A stretch of 64,000 bases of DNA from Adiantum capillus-veneris (taxonomy: Eukaryota > Streptophyta > Polypodiopsida > Polypodiales > Pteridaceae), in the NCBI GenBank assembly GCA_014529385.2, contig CM043964.1:137148529-137212528 (forward strand), written 5' to 3'. Shown piece by piece: positions 24,729 through 36,565 of the stretch. How positions within the stretch are numbered: position 1 is the first letter of the stretch; each line of letters starts with the position of its first letter. The notes under the pieces were generated by a model. That model saw only the letters and a program-made list of their open reading frames with translations. It ran no database searches and had not been told where the DNA came from. The translations under genes were made by a program, and so were the position numbers.

Positions 24729-25640
24729 GTGAACCAAGCGGTGAGTGTCATTAGCTTAGAGGCTAAAGGGAAGGTGAAGGTAGAAGAGTCAGCTCGAGAG
24801 AAACAGAAAGGAAAAGCGAAGGTAGAAGAAGTGGATGCTATGGGAGTGAAATGTGCGAGGCACGAGGAGGCATCTCAAAAGGAAGAGAAGATGAAAGGGA
24901 AAGCCGAGTCTAGCAAACAAGCAGCTAAACCGCGGCGGAAGATAGACATAGTGGACTTCTCACTAGGTGAGGAGGCACAACCCTATGACTTAGTTCAGGA
25001 TGTGTTAATGCAGGGCCCGAAGATAACGTGGCCCCAATTACTCCACCTTGCACCCAGAATGAGGAGGCAATGGACGAAAATGGTAAGTACCAGGAAATCA
25101 AAACCACGGATAGCTGGGGCTATCTCTGGGAGGGATCTCGACGACATCTTGCCAACCATGGACGCTCACATCAAAGGGCAGCGGATTTCAAACGTCTACA
25201 TAGATGGTGGCGCGCAGATATGCGTCATGAGTGAAAAGATGATGCACCATCTAGGTCTAAAGGTAAGTAGGCCGGCACCCTGCCGAGCCAAGATGGCAAA
25301 CAATGTAAGAGTAAAATGCGTAGGCATTGTAAATGCGGTCAAAGTAAAAGCATTCAATACGGAAGTGGAGGTAGACATCTTTGTCATGCCACACAAAGGG
25401 GAGGGCTACCCCATCATTCTTGAAAGGCCTTGGCTTATGGCCATGGAAGCAAAACAAGACTGGAGCACCGGGATGATCCAGATGAAAGATGCTAAAGGGA
25501 AGTCCATATTCTATGACATGAGGACTGGGAAGCAGCGCAATATGATCTTGGAGGCTTCAAAAGACGAGTCCACCAGCGACTCCTTGTCTACCTCAGGAGA
25601 AGACACAACCACCACCGATGGGAGTGACAGTAGCATCGAA
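24729..25640 (+). pseudogene. Protease region of element C
   Basis: A basic, lysine-rich linker is followed by the protease core NVYIDGGAQICVMSEKMMHH, where the catalytic triplet is Asp-Gly-Gly (25203-25211) instead of DSG or DTG, and later GYPIILERPWLMAMEAKQDW with an IL-x-R-PW element in the position of ILG-R-PW. It would release Gag and Pol products. The DGG variant may be a lineage feature or a mutation. Confidence 0.8.
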
Positions 25641-25789
25641 GTAATGGGAGTCATTCTTAAAGACCCAAACAGATTAACACAATCTGAAGCAACCTCAGCA
25701 AATGGAGAGGGACCATTAGGTAAGCAGTCATTGGAAGATGCAAGTAAACTACAAAAAATTCTCTCAAATGAGTTAACCAATGAAGAAAG

Positions 25790-26640
25790 GAAGGAGTATG
25801 TCTCTATGTTAGGCAACTTCACTACTTTGTTCATTGATGGCTATGATAAGATCACAGGAATTACAGTAGTGCAGCACCACATAAAGCTCAAGGAAGGCAG
25901 TAAACCCGTAGTACAGAAGCTCAGAAGACTTGGAGTGATTCAACAAGAGGCATTGCTTAAAGAAGTAAGGAGTTTGCTACAAGCAGGTTTCATCTACCCT
26001 CTCGAAGACTCAGAATGGGTCTCCCCGGTAGTAGTCACACCAAAAAAAAATGGTAAATGGAGAGTCTGTGTGGATTATAAACCTCTCAATGCAGCCACGA
26101 AGAGGGACCATTTCCCCCTCCCGTTTCAGGATGAAATACTCAATGAAGTGGCAGGTCACGAACGCTACACAGTATGCGACGACTACTCGGGATACTTCCA
26201 GATTAGCATTGCGGAGGAGGATCAGAAGAAGACAACCTTCATCACACCTTGGGGATGTTTCGCCTACAGAGTGATGCCATTTGGCCTCACCAACACCCCA
26301 GCCACATTTCAATGCTATGTGACCTTTGTTTTCTAACCCTACTTTGGAACATCAATACGGGTTTTCATAGATGATTTTTGCATCTATAGCTCACGAGCCC
26401 TTCATCTAAGCAAAGTCTATGATGGCTTAACCAGGCTACAAACCCTGGGTGGCCAACTCAACGTGGACAAGTGTCACATTGGTGAGAGCAAGGTCACTCT
26501 CCTTGGTCATGTAATTTCAGCAAAAGGAATCGAGGATGACCCTACCAAAATTCAGGCTCTAGTATCTTTATCATCCCCCACCACCGCCAAGCAGTTGGTT
26601 TCTTTCCTTCAGAAGGTAAGATATTTAAGCAGGTTCATTC
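25790..26640 (+). pseudogene. Reverse transcriptase of element C
   Basis: Motifs in order: [49 protein letters not shown], a TAA stop at 26334-26336, then VFIDDFCIYSS with the catalytic DD (26355-26384) and LLGHVISAKGIEDDP. The stop falls between the PFGL and DD motifs, so the enzyme is inactive as encoded. Everything is in one frame. Confidence 0.92.
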
Positions 26641-27170
26641 ACCTGCTATCTCAAGTGGTCCTTCCCCTACAACAACTCACCCAAAGGGATGTTTTCTCAT
26701 GGAGTGAAGAGAATGAACAACAGTTCACTGAGGTAAAGCAAGTCCTATCTAAGCTTCCCACTATTTCACCCCCCAAGTGGGACGAGCCATTCTATGTGAA
26801 CCCTAGTGTGAAAAATGATACTCTGGGAGAAGTACTAATGCAAAAGGATCCCAAAACTTCTTTCATGCGCCCTATTTACTTCTCTAGTCGGGTCATGACC
26901 CCATCAGAGAAGGGATTCACCGAAGTAGAACACATGGTTCTGGCACTAATGTTTGCTACTACGAAATTCCGCTCCTATCTCTTGCCTAGACCATTTGTAA
27001 TCCTGACAATGGAAGAGGTTTTTCCTTATGTAATGCGACACATGGACGTCTCATCTAGGATCTCAAAGTGGTTAATTAGACTACAAGAGTTTGATTACAC
27101 CATGCAAGTAGAAAAATCCACCAGGGCTAGTTTAGCAGGAATTCTCACTCATTGCCACTACGAGAGGAAG
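26641..27170 (+). pseudogene. Gypsy-type RNase H of element C (degenerate)
   Basis: Follows RT directly: RDVFSWSEENEQQFTEVKQV, then a domain with the RNase H layout (PIYFSSRVMTPSEKGFTEVE, FRSYLLPRPFVILT, SSRISKWLIRLQEFDY). Most catalytic acids are replaced (for example FYVNPSV where HVDAS is usual). This matches dual-RNase-H elements, in which the first RNase H often serves as a connection domain. Confidence 0.75.
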
Positions 27171-27189
27171 CTGAAGGTCAACACGGAAG

Positions 27190-27640
27190 CAAAGGAAGGA
27201 ACACCAGATAAAGAGAGCCCTAAGATAGAGAGAGATCACTCTCTTTTCTTTGACGGAGCATACAAGAGAACAATGGATCAGTCTGCAGCAGGCATGGTCA
27301 TTTTCAATGAACAATAGGAAAGAGTATTCTACATGGGACAGTTATCACACTCCCACTCTAACAATGAGGCAGAATATCCAGCCCTCATCCTTGGGCTGGA
27401 ACAATGTATTTCACAAAAAATTCAGCGCTTAAATGTGTTCGGCGACGCTTTGCTTTTGATAAGGCAGATAAATGGCACCTGGGAGTGCAAGAATCAGGTT
27501 TTACTTGGTCAACTTCGCCAAGTTAAGGACCTTCTGAAGAAGTTTGAAGCGGTAAGGCTCTTCCATATCCCCAGAGAAGAAAATCAAGAGGCAGATGCAC
27601 TAGCTAAAGAAAGAATACAAGATGTTTCCATAGGAGCAAT
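27190..27640 (+). pseudogene. Archaeal-type RNase H (aRNH) of element C
   Basis: SLFFDGAYKR, AAGMVIFNE, SNNEAEYPALILGL, VFGDALLLIRQINGTWECKN and HIPREENQEADALAKE give a complete aRNH with D, E, D and D in the expected places. A TAG at 27315-27317 interrupts it. An extra aRNH between the first RNase H and integrase is the hallmark of the Tat branch of Ty3/gypsy. Confidence 0.85.
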
Positions 27641-27699
27641 CAAATTAAAGCTACCCCTCTTTCAAGGCAGTGATGCTATGCCTGATATCATCAACTTTC

Positions 27700-29009
27700 C
27701 GAATACAGGGGAATGTCCAACAGGACACACTAAAGGCCAAAAACAATGGCTGGTAAGAAAGGCTACTAGGTACCGCCTCATAGACGACCACTTGTATTGT
27801 AAGGGCAAAGATCAAATTCTCAAGCGGGTGCCAACCTCCAGTGAAGTCACCGAGGTAATCTCAAGCTGCCATGACGGCGTCTGCGGTGGTCATTTTGCTC
27901 TAGATATCACCAGTAGGAAGATTCTACAAGCAGGATACTTTTGGCCTAGTTTGAACAGAGATGTACACCATTGGTGTAAAACATGTAAGGCCTGTCAAGT
28001 GGCCAGTGATCGCACGCTAACTTACGAGCCACAAACCCCTATCATTTCATATGGTCCGTTTGAGAAATGGGGAATAGATGCAATTGGCCCCTTACCAAGG
28101 GCCCAATCAGGTAAACTGTACATCATTGTGGGGGTAGACTACATGACGTGATGGGCAGAAGCAACGGCCACCACCCGCATCACAGCCCAAGAGGTGGCAA
28201 AGTTCATTTTTGAGCATATCGTTTGCCGTTTTGGCACTCCTCTTGAGATAATATCAGATAGAGGACCAGGATTCAGAGGTGATGTGGTAGGAGAACTAAT
28301 GAGGAAGTTAGGCATCACACGTCGGCATTCCACACCGTACTATCCACAATGCAATGGTCTGGTAGAGAAAGTAAATGGAATGATTTGCAAGATCATCACA
28401 AAACAGGTGAACAACCATACAGGAGATTGGGATAAACATCTCATGGCAGCTCTTTGGGTCTACAGAACAACGTTCCGAACATCACTAGGCTTCACCCCTT
28501 TTCATCTAGTGTATGGGAAGGAGGCAATTCTACCCATTGAGGTACAAATAGCCAGCTTACGAGTCTTGGCCAGCCAAACCCACCGTCGAATCGTAAACCT
28601 TAGAAACCACATCTGGGATCTAGAGAGGCTACAACTGGATAGGGAAGAAGCAATCAATCACTATGCAGCACAGGCAGAACGACGACAACTCACTTTCAAT
28701 CAAGGGCTTAAAGAGAAAGGACTGGAAAAAGGCATGTTAGTGCTGCGATACGACAACAGATTTGATACCAGGAAGGATAAAAATTTTTAGCCCAGATGGG
28801 AAGAAACATTCATCATCAAGAAATGCTACAACAATGGCAGCTATAAGCTGGTGGAGGCAGATGGGAGAATTCACAAGACTAGAGTCAATGGATGGAGACT
28901 GAAGAGGTATTTTCTGAGGTTTGACCCAGAATTCGTGCTAGACATTCCAGAAGAGGGAGAACCCTCTAACTCTATAGCTGAAGAAACTGAAGAAGGGCTA
29001 GAAGCATGA
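27700..29009 (+). pseudogene. Integrase of element C
   Basis: A single HHCC zinc finger HX6HX30CX2C begins in CHDGVCGGHFALDIT. Catalytic D (28077-28079, WGIDAIG), D (28257-28259, IISDRGPG) and E (28365-28367, GLVEKVN) keep the D,D35E spacing. Stops: TGA at 28149-28151 and TAG at 28788-28790. The C-terminal domain (PRWEETFIIKKCYNNGSYKL) runs to the true end, TGA 29007-29009. No chromodomain. Confidence 0.9.
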
Positions 29010-29021
29010 ATGCCTCTAGCC

Positions 29022-29037
29022 AAAAGAGAGAGGGCTA
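29022..29037 (+). promoter_or_regulatory. Polypurine tract of element C
   Basis: AAAAGAGAGAGGGCTA immediately before the 3' LTR start. A purine run in this place primes plus-strand DNA synthesis. Confidence 0.75.
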
Positions 29038-29038
29038 A

Positions 29039-29091
29039 TGATAGCCGGCTTTCGGAAAATCAAAGAAAAAAAGAAAAAAAACTCATTTCAC

Positions 29092-29122
<31 letters not shown>

Positions 29123-29327
29123 AGTACCCCCCCACCGTAACTCATCTTTCCCTTCCCACCCCGCGGGCATCAGATAAGACTCTCACACTCTATCCCCCCC
29201 ATTTCTTTACATACCCTCCTCCCCCCTTATTTTTCCCCCCCCCGATTTACCCTCCCCCCAGGTAGAAATCAAGAAGAAATTCCCCAACCCCTCTCTCGTG
29301 CTCCCTCGGTGTGAGCCGCGTGAGACC

Positions 29328-29368
<41 letters not shown>

Positions 29369-30945
29369 CTCTTCCCCACCCTTCTTCGGCCTCATTCTCT
29401 CCTCCCCCCGGCCCGCGGATATATTCCCCCCCCCCCCCCCCCCCCCCCCCCCCCATTGACTTAGTTGTCCTTCGTCCTTAAGCCCATGCAAGACACACCA
29501 CCCTCCCCCTCTCCTTCTCACCCACACAAACCCATGCCCCGCCATACCCCTCTCTCCCTCACTCTCCCTCACACACTCTCCTTATCCCCTCACCCTTCCC
29601 TCTCCTCCGTCTCACGGCAGGACAGCACACCAAACTCTCTCTCTCTTTCTCATCCGGATGCCGCCAGTGCAAGTGTTCTCTCTCTCTCGCCTTGCAACAG
29701 CAGCACCTACACACACACACCCCACCACACCTTCCCCCCCACCTCTCCCCTCCCTCCCATGCGCAGTCCGCAGCATACCCTTCCCTCTCCTCCCTCTCGC
29801 GCGCAGTCCGCAGCCCACACACCCACACACACTCACCTTGCGGCAGCAGTTGAAACACACACACACACCCCACCACACTCCCCCCCCCCCCCCCCCCCCC
29901 CTCTCCTTCCGCCATGCGCATACAAATCCGCCATCCGCCATAAGAAAAAAAGAGAAAAAATATATATATAAATTATATATATATACATTATATATACATT
30001 CCCCCCCCTTTCCCATGTTCCCACGCACGCATGCGCACGTACATATACCTATACGCACTCATCCACAAGGAAAATACACACACACACATGCTCCCACACA
30101 TACATACATACACACACGCACAAAGGCTTATGACATCGACAAACGGAAGAAGAAGGATCCAAAGCACGCGCCGCCAACGACAAAAACAGAAAATGTGCCG
30201 AAGGTATGTCCCGGCCGACTCCAAAAAGAAGTACGCTCGACACCAACGCACCGGCAGCTCGCCATTCGCCGGCAACACGCAACCTCGATGCCATCTCAAT
30301 AATTTTTAGATTATTTTACCATTATCTTCAGTTTTCACCCCAAGCCATTGTAAATTTCCCTTTTGTAAATATCCTCTCTCTAGGGAGGGTAACAAAGGCC
30401 CACCTAGAGATTCCCATCTTTTAATAACCTCCCCCAAAAAAAAAAACAAAGCAAGGGTCAACCACACCGGACCCACCACTTGCTTTGTCTCCCCGATTAA
30501 GACTACCCTAACCACACTGGGATTACCATAATCCAAGCAGCCAACACCTATAAATTGGCACGGCGAGGTCGCTATCGGGGGGGGGGCAACTTATGTGGAA
30601 CCAAGCATTGGGTAGAGTGTAGTGGGAGGGATTGACACCATCACCATCATGGGGAGAGGGTTTAGGGTCTTGTGTGTTGGGTTTGCCTTGGAAATTGCAC
30701 CATGCGAAGGGACTCACACCCATCTCTCGACTCCAATGGTCGATGCACACACGTATGCACGCTCTTGGCAATGAACATTTGCAGTCATTGAGTCGCCCTA
30801 GAGAACACACCAAGTAGGTTGCACCATCTCTTTCCCCTACCTCTCTACCACCACGGTGTGCCACCTTGTAAATATTGTAGAAATAATTCACCCTCACACC
30901 CCCAAGGTTGTTTTCATCAATTGCGAGTCGTTCTTTCTCTCTCTC

Positions 30946-31019
<74 letters not shown>

Positions 31020-31176
31020 GGCTTACGATGTTCATATCATCGTGGGCTTTGCGTCCTAGCCTCTCAAAGCTAGGTGGTGCCCCCTGTTCGCTTTACCGTG
31101 GCAGGCTCGAGGCGAGCCATTCGGCCCCCGGCGTTTTAGAGGCCGTCAGGGTTCGGGGTCCGCCTTGCGTCCGTTA
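29039..31176 (+). repeat. 3' LTR of element C
   Basis: TGATAGCC to GTCCGTTA, 2,138 bp, colinear with 20164-22391. Differences: the ~120 bp between two poly-C runs present at 20486-20600 are missing here, a short A/T-rich insertion lies at about 29940-30000, and the microsatellite at the end is (CT)n only. Confidence 0.92.
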
Positions 31177-31180
31177 GTAG
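31177..31180 (+). repeat. Target site duplication of element C, right copy (GTAG)
   Basis: Second GTAG, followed by CTTGGAGG of the A2 gag. Confidence 0.75.
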
Positions 31181-31400
31181 CTTGGAGGACTATGTGAAGC
31201 CCTCATCTCCAAATTCCACATCAAATTGTTGGATGAAGGCCAAGCAGGGTTGTCCATAGCTTGTGGAAACCTAGTAACAAGATAATTAACAAACACGGGG
31301 GCATCATCATTAGTACCTTCATGTGCAAAATCAAAGCTGTCAATATTCATTCTACTCTCTTGGTGATTGTCATCGTGCTAATTAAACTTATGTATTAATT
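31181..31400 (-). pseudogene. Gag N-terminus of element A2
   Basis: Encodes NHQESRMNIDSFDFAHEG and VFVNYLVTRFPQAM, as A1 and B do. It then jumps, through an internal deletion that removes the serine/arginine-rich part, to AFIQQFDVEFGDEGFT-SSKL, where element C is inserted. The gag resumes at 20163. Confidence 0.8.
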
Positions 31401-31773
31401 ACTTTGTTCTTTGGTACCCTCCAAAACCTTAGTTGTTGCTACTCTTCTTTACCTTTGAAAATTAGTTCTCAAGCATCCACACCCGTGGTTTAGAGACTAT
31501 TGATTGCAAAGACTAGTGGAGAGGGTCTAACATTGCTCGGTTGATTATGGTTCTTGTTGAGCTTTCTAGTAGCTCAATAATGGTTAAGCCAAAGAAAAGC
31601 CCCAAGAGACTCCATTATTAAGACTATAGTTCCCAACGGTGTACCTCAAAATAAGTCCTTTTCAACCAAGATAATAGATCCATGTCCCAGTTACCCTATT
31701 TCCATGAATAGGTCCAACCTTTCATGGACAACTTAAGGACCTCTCTTCTTAAGTAAAAAAAGAGAAATCAATA

Positions 31774-31785
31774 GCTCTAATACCA
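31774..31785 (-). promoter_or_regulatory. Primer binding site of element A2
   Basis: Minus strand TGGTATTAGAGC, one mismatch from the initiator-Met tRNA complement, one base from the LTR. Confidence 0.8.
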
Positions 31786-31786
31786 A

Positions 31787-33447
31787 TGTAATGGAAATAG
31801 CCTATAAACAGTGAGAATAGCGCAATTAAGAGAACTATAGTGAGCATTTTTATGAGACTACTTTGAGAGCATAGAGGGTGAACATAATTAGCAGTAGCAA
31901 CACAACCACTATACTTAATTAGCTTGGCATGAACAATATTTTTGCAAGAGAGAGAACTAGAGAACATGACAATAGTTGAGGACCGGATTTGTGTGGAGCC
32001 GGTCCCCCCTCCAATAGGCTTTTGTATTATAGATTCTCCAATAAAGAGAGACTTGATACAATACAATCTTTGGGTTCCTTGAGACCTAGGTGATGCAATG
32101 AAGATGAAAAACTTCATGCATAACAAGCATAGCATAACCTTCATGAAGATGGAAAACTTCATGCATCACAAGCATAACATAACCTTTGTAAAAGCATTAA
32201 CCATCCCCAACCTCAGTCCCAAGGACTCAAACACCTTTGAAGGTGGAGAGAGCTAGCGGGGAATGAGGGTAAAAGCATTAACCATCCCCAACCTCAGTCC
32301 CAAGGACTCAAACACCTTTGAAGGTGGAGAGAGCTAGCGGGGAATGAGGGTAGGGAAGAGGAAGAAAAAGTAACATACAAGAAAGAGATAGTTCCTCACT
32401 TATCATCACTCTTCTTGCATAGCATAGCATAATAGCATAATAATGATGATGAAGAAGATGGAAAGCTTAAGCATTGAAGCATGGCTCTTGGATGGATTTG
32501 CATTCCATAGCCAAGAGTGTTGGTGTAGGCTCTCAACTTCTCAACGAGCTTGGAGAAGCAGATGGAGTTCTTGCACTTGACACTTCACACAATGAGAGTG
32601 TGTGTGAGTGTGTAGGAGAGAGTATACCTTGCAAGCAAGCCCCCTCCTTGCTTGGGCTGACCCCCTCTTCTAGCTCATGCATGAAGCTCATTGGCTCTCT
32701 CAAGCCTATCCAATCACAAGCGTGGGTCCATTCAAGTAGTAGGGGCAGTCTTTGGACAAGTGTCCTCCTTTTCCCTTTGAGAGATAGGACTTGATAAACC
32801 TTAAACAATTAATTTAATGAGCTAAAATCTTATTGGACCCCTTTAGAGGCCAACCAATAGGCTTTTATGAGGGCAACATGGAGAATAAATTGACATGTGT
32901 CCTTGTTGCTTCTTTACAGTAGGCTTGCCTTGTGTGAGGGTGTGTGTGTTCTCTCTCATGCCCCTACAATTAGGGATCGCCTCCCCATAAGTAGGGATCT
33001 TGGTTGACTTTGGAAACACTTAAGCCCCTCAAGCACCTTAGTCATGGATCACCTTAATCACCTTAGTCATAAAGCACCTCAAGCACCTTAGACAGCAAGA
33101 ACGACAAGCACCTCAAGCACCTTAGTCAACAAGCACGACAAACACCTCAAGCTTGGGCCGGGTTACCACCTCAAGCACAACCCTAGCTTGCCTAAGGTCT
33201 AAGTAATTTTAACACTAACCTTTGGAGGTCTTTAATGAAGCTAACCCTAAGGTCTTTAAGCTCCATTAGCTAGCATTGCTCTTTGACAGACCATCTCTCA
33301 TTTGGTTTAACTTTGGTCCCGTGTTGAGATAGATCCATAACCACATGTCTATATTCTAACCCTTGTTCCCGTTTATTCTCCCATATTAAAAGATCAATTC
33401 AATATGAGAAAATCTTTTGGGTTGGTTAGATATTATATTTTATGACA
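31787..33447 (-). repeat. 5' LTR of gypsy element A2
   Basis: On the plus strand TGTAATGG to TATGACA, 1,661 bp, so TGTCATA to CATTACA in its own direction. It carries the perfect hairpin GGACCGG (31980-31986) / CCGGTCC (31999-32005), a duplicated 82-bp block, and at 33020-33190 a minisatellite of CACCTCAAGCACCTTAG-like units. Confidence 0.85.
32189..32352 (+). repeat. 82-bp tandem duplication within the A2 LTR
   Basis: Two consecutive, nearly identical copies of a block from TAAAAGCATTAACCATCCCC to GGGGAATGAGGG. Confidence 0.9.
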
Positions 33448-36400
33448 TGGAATGTGGCTACATGATGCCTCTCTAGCAATGACTCGCTAGAAAATTTCTT
33501 CTTAACCTCTCATATCGACTCCTCTTCAAGCTAATAGGGTGGAAATTCGTAGAGTTTTAGCTTCATTGTCTTTTTATTTTGTGCTTTTGACAAATTTTAC
33601 ATGGATCCTGAAGTCAATATATAGGAATTTGTTATTAGGTTCACTTAAGAGTTGAAATTCCTTGTGATGTCCCATTTGAGTTGTGATAGATCAAATTCAA
33701 CTTTGAAACCAAAAATTTACTATAAAAACCCGAAAAGCAAAATGCAATCAACAAATAAATATTTTAGCAAAATAATTACATTTGAGATAATTAGCACGCT
33801 TATTATCTAGGGCATGATTTTGGCTTCAAAGTTGGACTTTGGTTGTGCACATGGGTTATATGCATTGAAAATATGTGGAATTTGGCTTTTGGGGACATTT
33901 TGAATGCATGTGTGTAGGCTTGTGATAACATAATGAAGTTGATGGTGACAAAATTTTGCAAAGTTAGGCATATTCTAACATCAGAGACAATAAGCACACT
34001 TATTATGTATGTTACCATTTTTCCAATATTTTTGCAGTTTTTTTTCATGGGGTGGTTGACCATCATGTCCCAAATCCTTGAATGTGATTTTGCACATTTT
34101 CGGGTTTGTGAGTGTTTTCTTGGGCTAAAATGTGAAATATGGAACCACAAGTGCGTTTTTTGATAGTGGGAACAAAGTGAAACTGGTTTTGTGCTTTTTG
34201 TGGGTTTAGGGATGTGATGCAACATGTAAAAGAGATCTATGATGAAAAATGCAAGTTGCGGCAAATTTTGAGCCTAGAGATCATAAGTGCGCTTATTACC
34301 CCTACAGATATTTAACCAATTTGACTTTTAGTGACTCACACTTGTCCTATAGGTCCAGTAAGCAGCTTTTAGCCCCTTCTTGAACATATTTTGATCCCCT
34401 TACATTGTTCTCTTGATTCAATTCTCTAACTCCATTGGTTTTGTCCTCCACACTTGGAAGTGGTCATTTTCTTCAATCTAGGCTTATAAACATGTCCCAT
34501 AGGTTGTAGAAACTTGCCCTGTCGAGTTTTGTCCCGTTCAAAGTAGATTTGTGATCGTGGGTAAAAATGATGCTTTGTAGCCCTCCAAGCCGATTTCTAA
34601 TGCCATGGGCCTCAAATGGTATTTTCTTTCATTACCACCTAGGTATATTGTTTATAGCACCTATGGGGAAGCCTCCTATGAAGTTAGAACTCGATCCCGA
34701 TACCGGAAAAATTTGGGCTTATTATCTATAGACCCTCTTGGACTCCGATGAAATCACCACCTAAGCTTGTGTGTTCTATATGTCTATGCTATATTCCCCA
34801 TCAAGTTTGGTTAAGTTTGGTGTATCAGGCCAAACGCTATAATCATTTTTGCATTTGTTCTTTGGTGGGAAGTTTCTACTAACTTACAGTTTTTTTTGGA
34901 GTACCCCGACCATGTATGCTCATTTAAACAAGCTTGTTAGTAGGTTAGGAACTTACCCCTCATATCTTGTGTGAAACTATGCACCATAGAATATGCTAAG
35001 AGTTGCTGAATGTGCGGCAAAAGAAGCCTCTGAGAGCTCTCTCCAAGAGTTCACTAGTGAGAATGGGACTATCTTTGTCCTACATGGACTATACATACCT
35101 AGGCTTCCCTACTCACATTCAAAAATTTCTTCATTTGGACTCCGATTACCTTGTTTTTAAAGATTTTGCAGAATCAAGTCCGGTAGATCTAATTTTGGCC
35201 TCTCCATCACTGTCATCAAAATTAAACCAAATTTAACATACTTGTCCGCCTCTTCTTCTTGATCACCAAGGTATCTTCCATTTTTCCACTTGAGTTTGTT
35301 CACTATTTATTTATTATTTTTGATCTTTTTATCGAGAAAATTAAAGAAAAGTCATAAAACCAATCTAAAAGATATAAAATAAATACAAAAAATATTTAAA
35401 CATATATAAATACTATACTTCGCCATAGTTTTGCAAATTACTCAATTTTGATCATTTTTTGGCCAAAAAATACAAAAAGAGTAATATTTCTAATATTGTT
35501 GGCTTTTTCTTAATATTTACATTGTTTACACACACCTAGTGGTTATCATATTATATGCTCCCCAAAAAAAAATTTAAGGTACTTGAATTTTTATCAATAA
35601 ATATTTCTTCCACTCAAGGTCCTTATTCTAAATTTTGGAGCATTTTTAAGTGTATTAATAATTAGGGATTTGTTCAAGATAAGCGATTCTAAAATCAGAC
35701 ATTGTATGTGCAAGTTATGTTAATTCTATGATTTATATCTTAAGGAATAAAAGAAAGGTTGTGGAGGCCGAACTTTTAGGAAAGTGGGTCTTGAATGTTT
35801 TGTGGCTCTTGGATAATCGAGAGAAAAGGACTCCAAAAAGAGAGGCCGATGTGAGGCCGCCTATAGTTGACTACGTGAAAAGAAGTGATGTAAGATACTT
35901 GCAAGCCAAAAATAGTGATACACGAGGTGAGAATCCAAAAATCATGCCCCAAGTATAATACACCCTAAAAGCCTATAAAAGGAGGTAGAGCACGTCATAC
36001 ACCCTAAAAGCCTATAAAATAAGTATATAAATGAACCTCTAGGATTAGTTAAGCATGCATGTATGTGGATGTATTATGGGTGCATGCACTAATAATTAGG
36101 GAGTAAAATTCATTTCTTTTGTGTGATTTTATTTACCTCAATCACCCTCCATGTTGTTTTTATTCCTCCTAAAACACCATTCTTCCAATCACTTTGGTTT
36201 CCTTCCTACATAAGGATATGTAGGTGATAAGAGGTGTTCCTAGATAAAGTGATGCATAAAACTCGCACTAGAGTCATATTCTTATGCAATTTATGAATGG
36301 TTTATGAGTATATCTCCTTATTGTAGCTAACGTCCATGTGGTTTTAATTGATTTTATTATTACGCCCTTTTATCTTCTCTATGTACTATGTGAGAAATGG

Positions 36401-36540
36401 CCCCACCAAGGGAGAGAATGTAAAGCTCCAATACAGTGCCTAAACCTCTAGTGAACCCACAAGCTATAGCATCAAAGAATAAGGTTTTTAGAGGCCATCC
36501 TCAATAGTAGGTTGTTGTTGCACCCATTCGTAATTTGATA
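33448..36540. other. Gene-free, A/T-rich stretch
   Basis: No supported gene. Repeated palindrome-like motifs such as ATAAGTGCGCTTATTA occur at about 33784, 33983, 34275 and 34708. A 39-bp tandem duplication containing CCTATAAAA lies at 35958-36019 and looks like a duplicated TATA region. A 76-codon ORF at 35728-35958 has no known similarity. The stretch is probably an old retroelement leader or LTR. Confidence 0.5.
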
Positions 36541-36565
36541 AGTCAATTGTCAATTTTTGCATTGT

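Noticed and set aside
35728-35958. 76-codon plus ORF as a small gene
   Set aside because: No domain, no paralogue in the window, inside A/T-rich repeat-like DNA.
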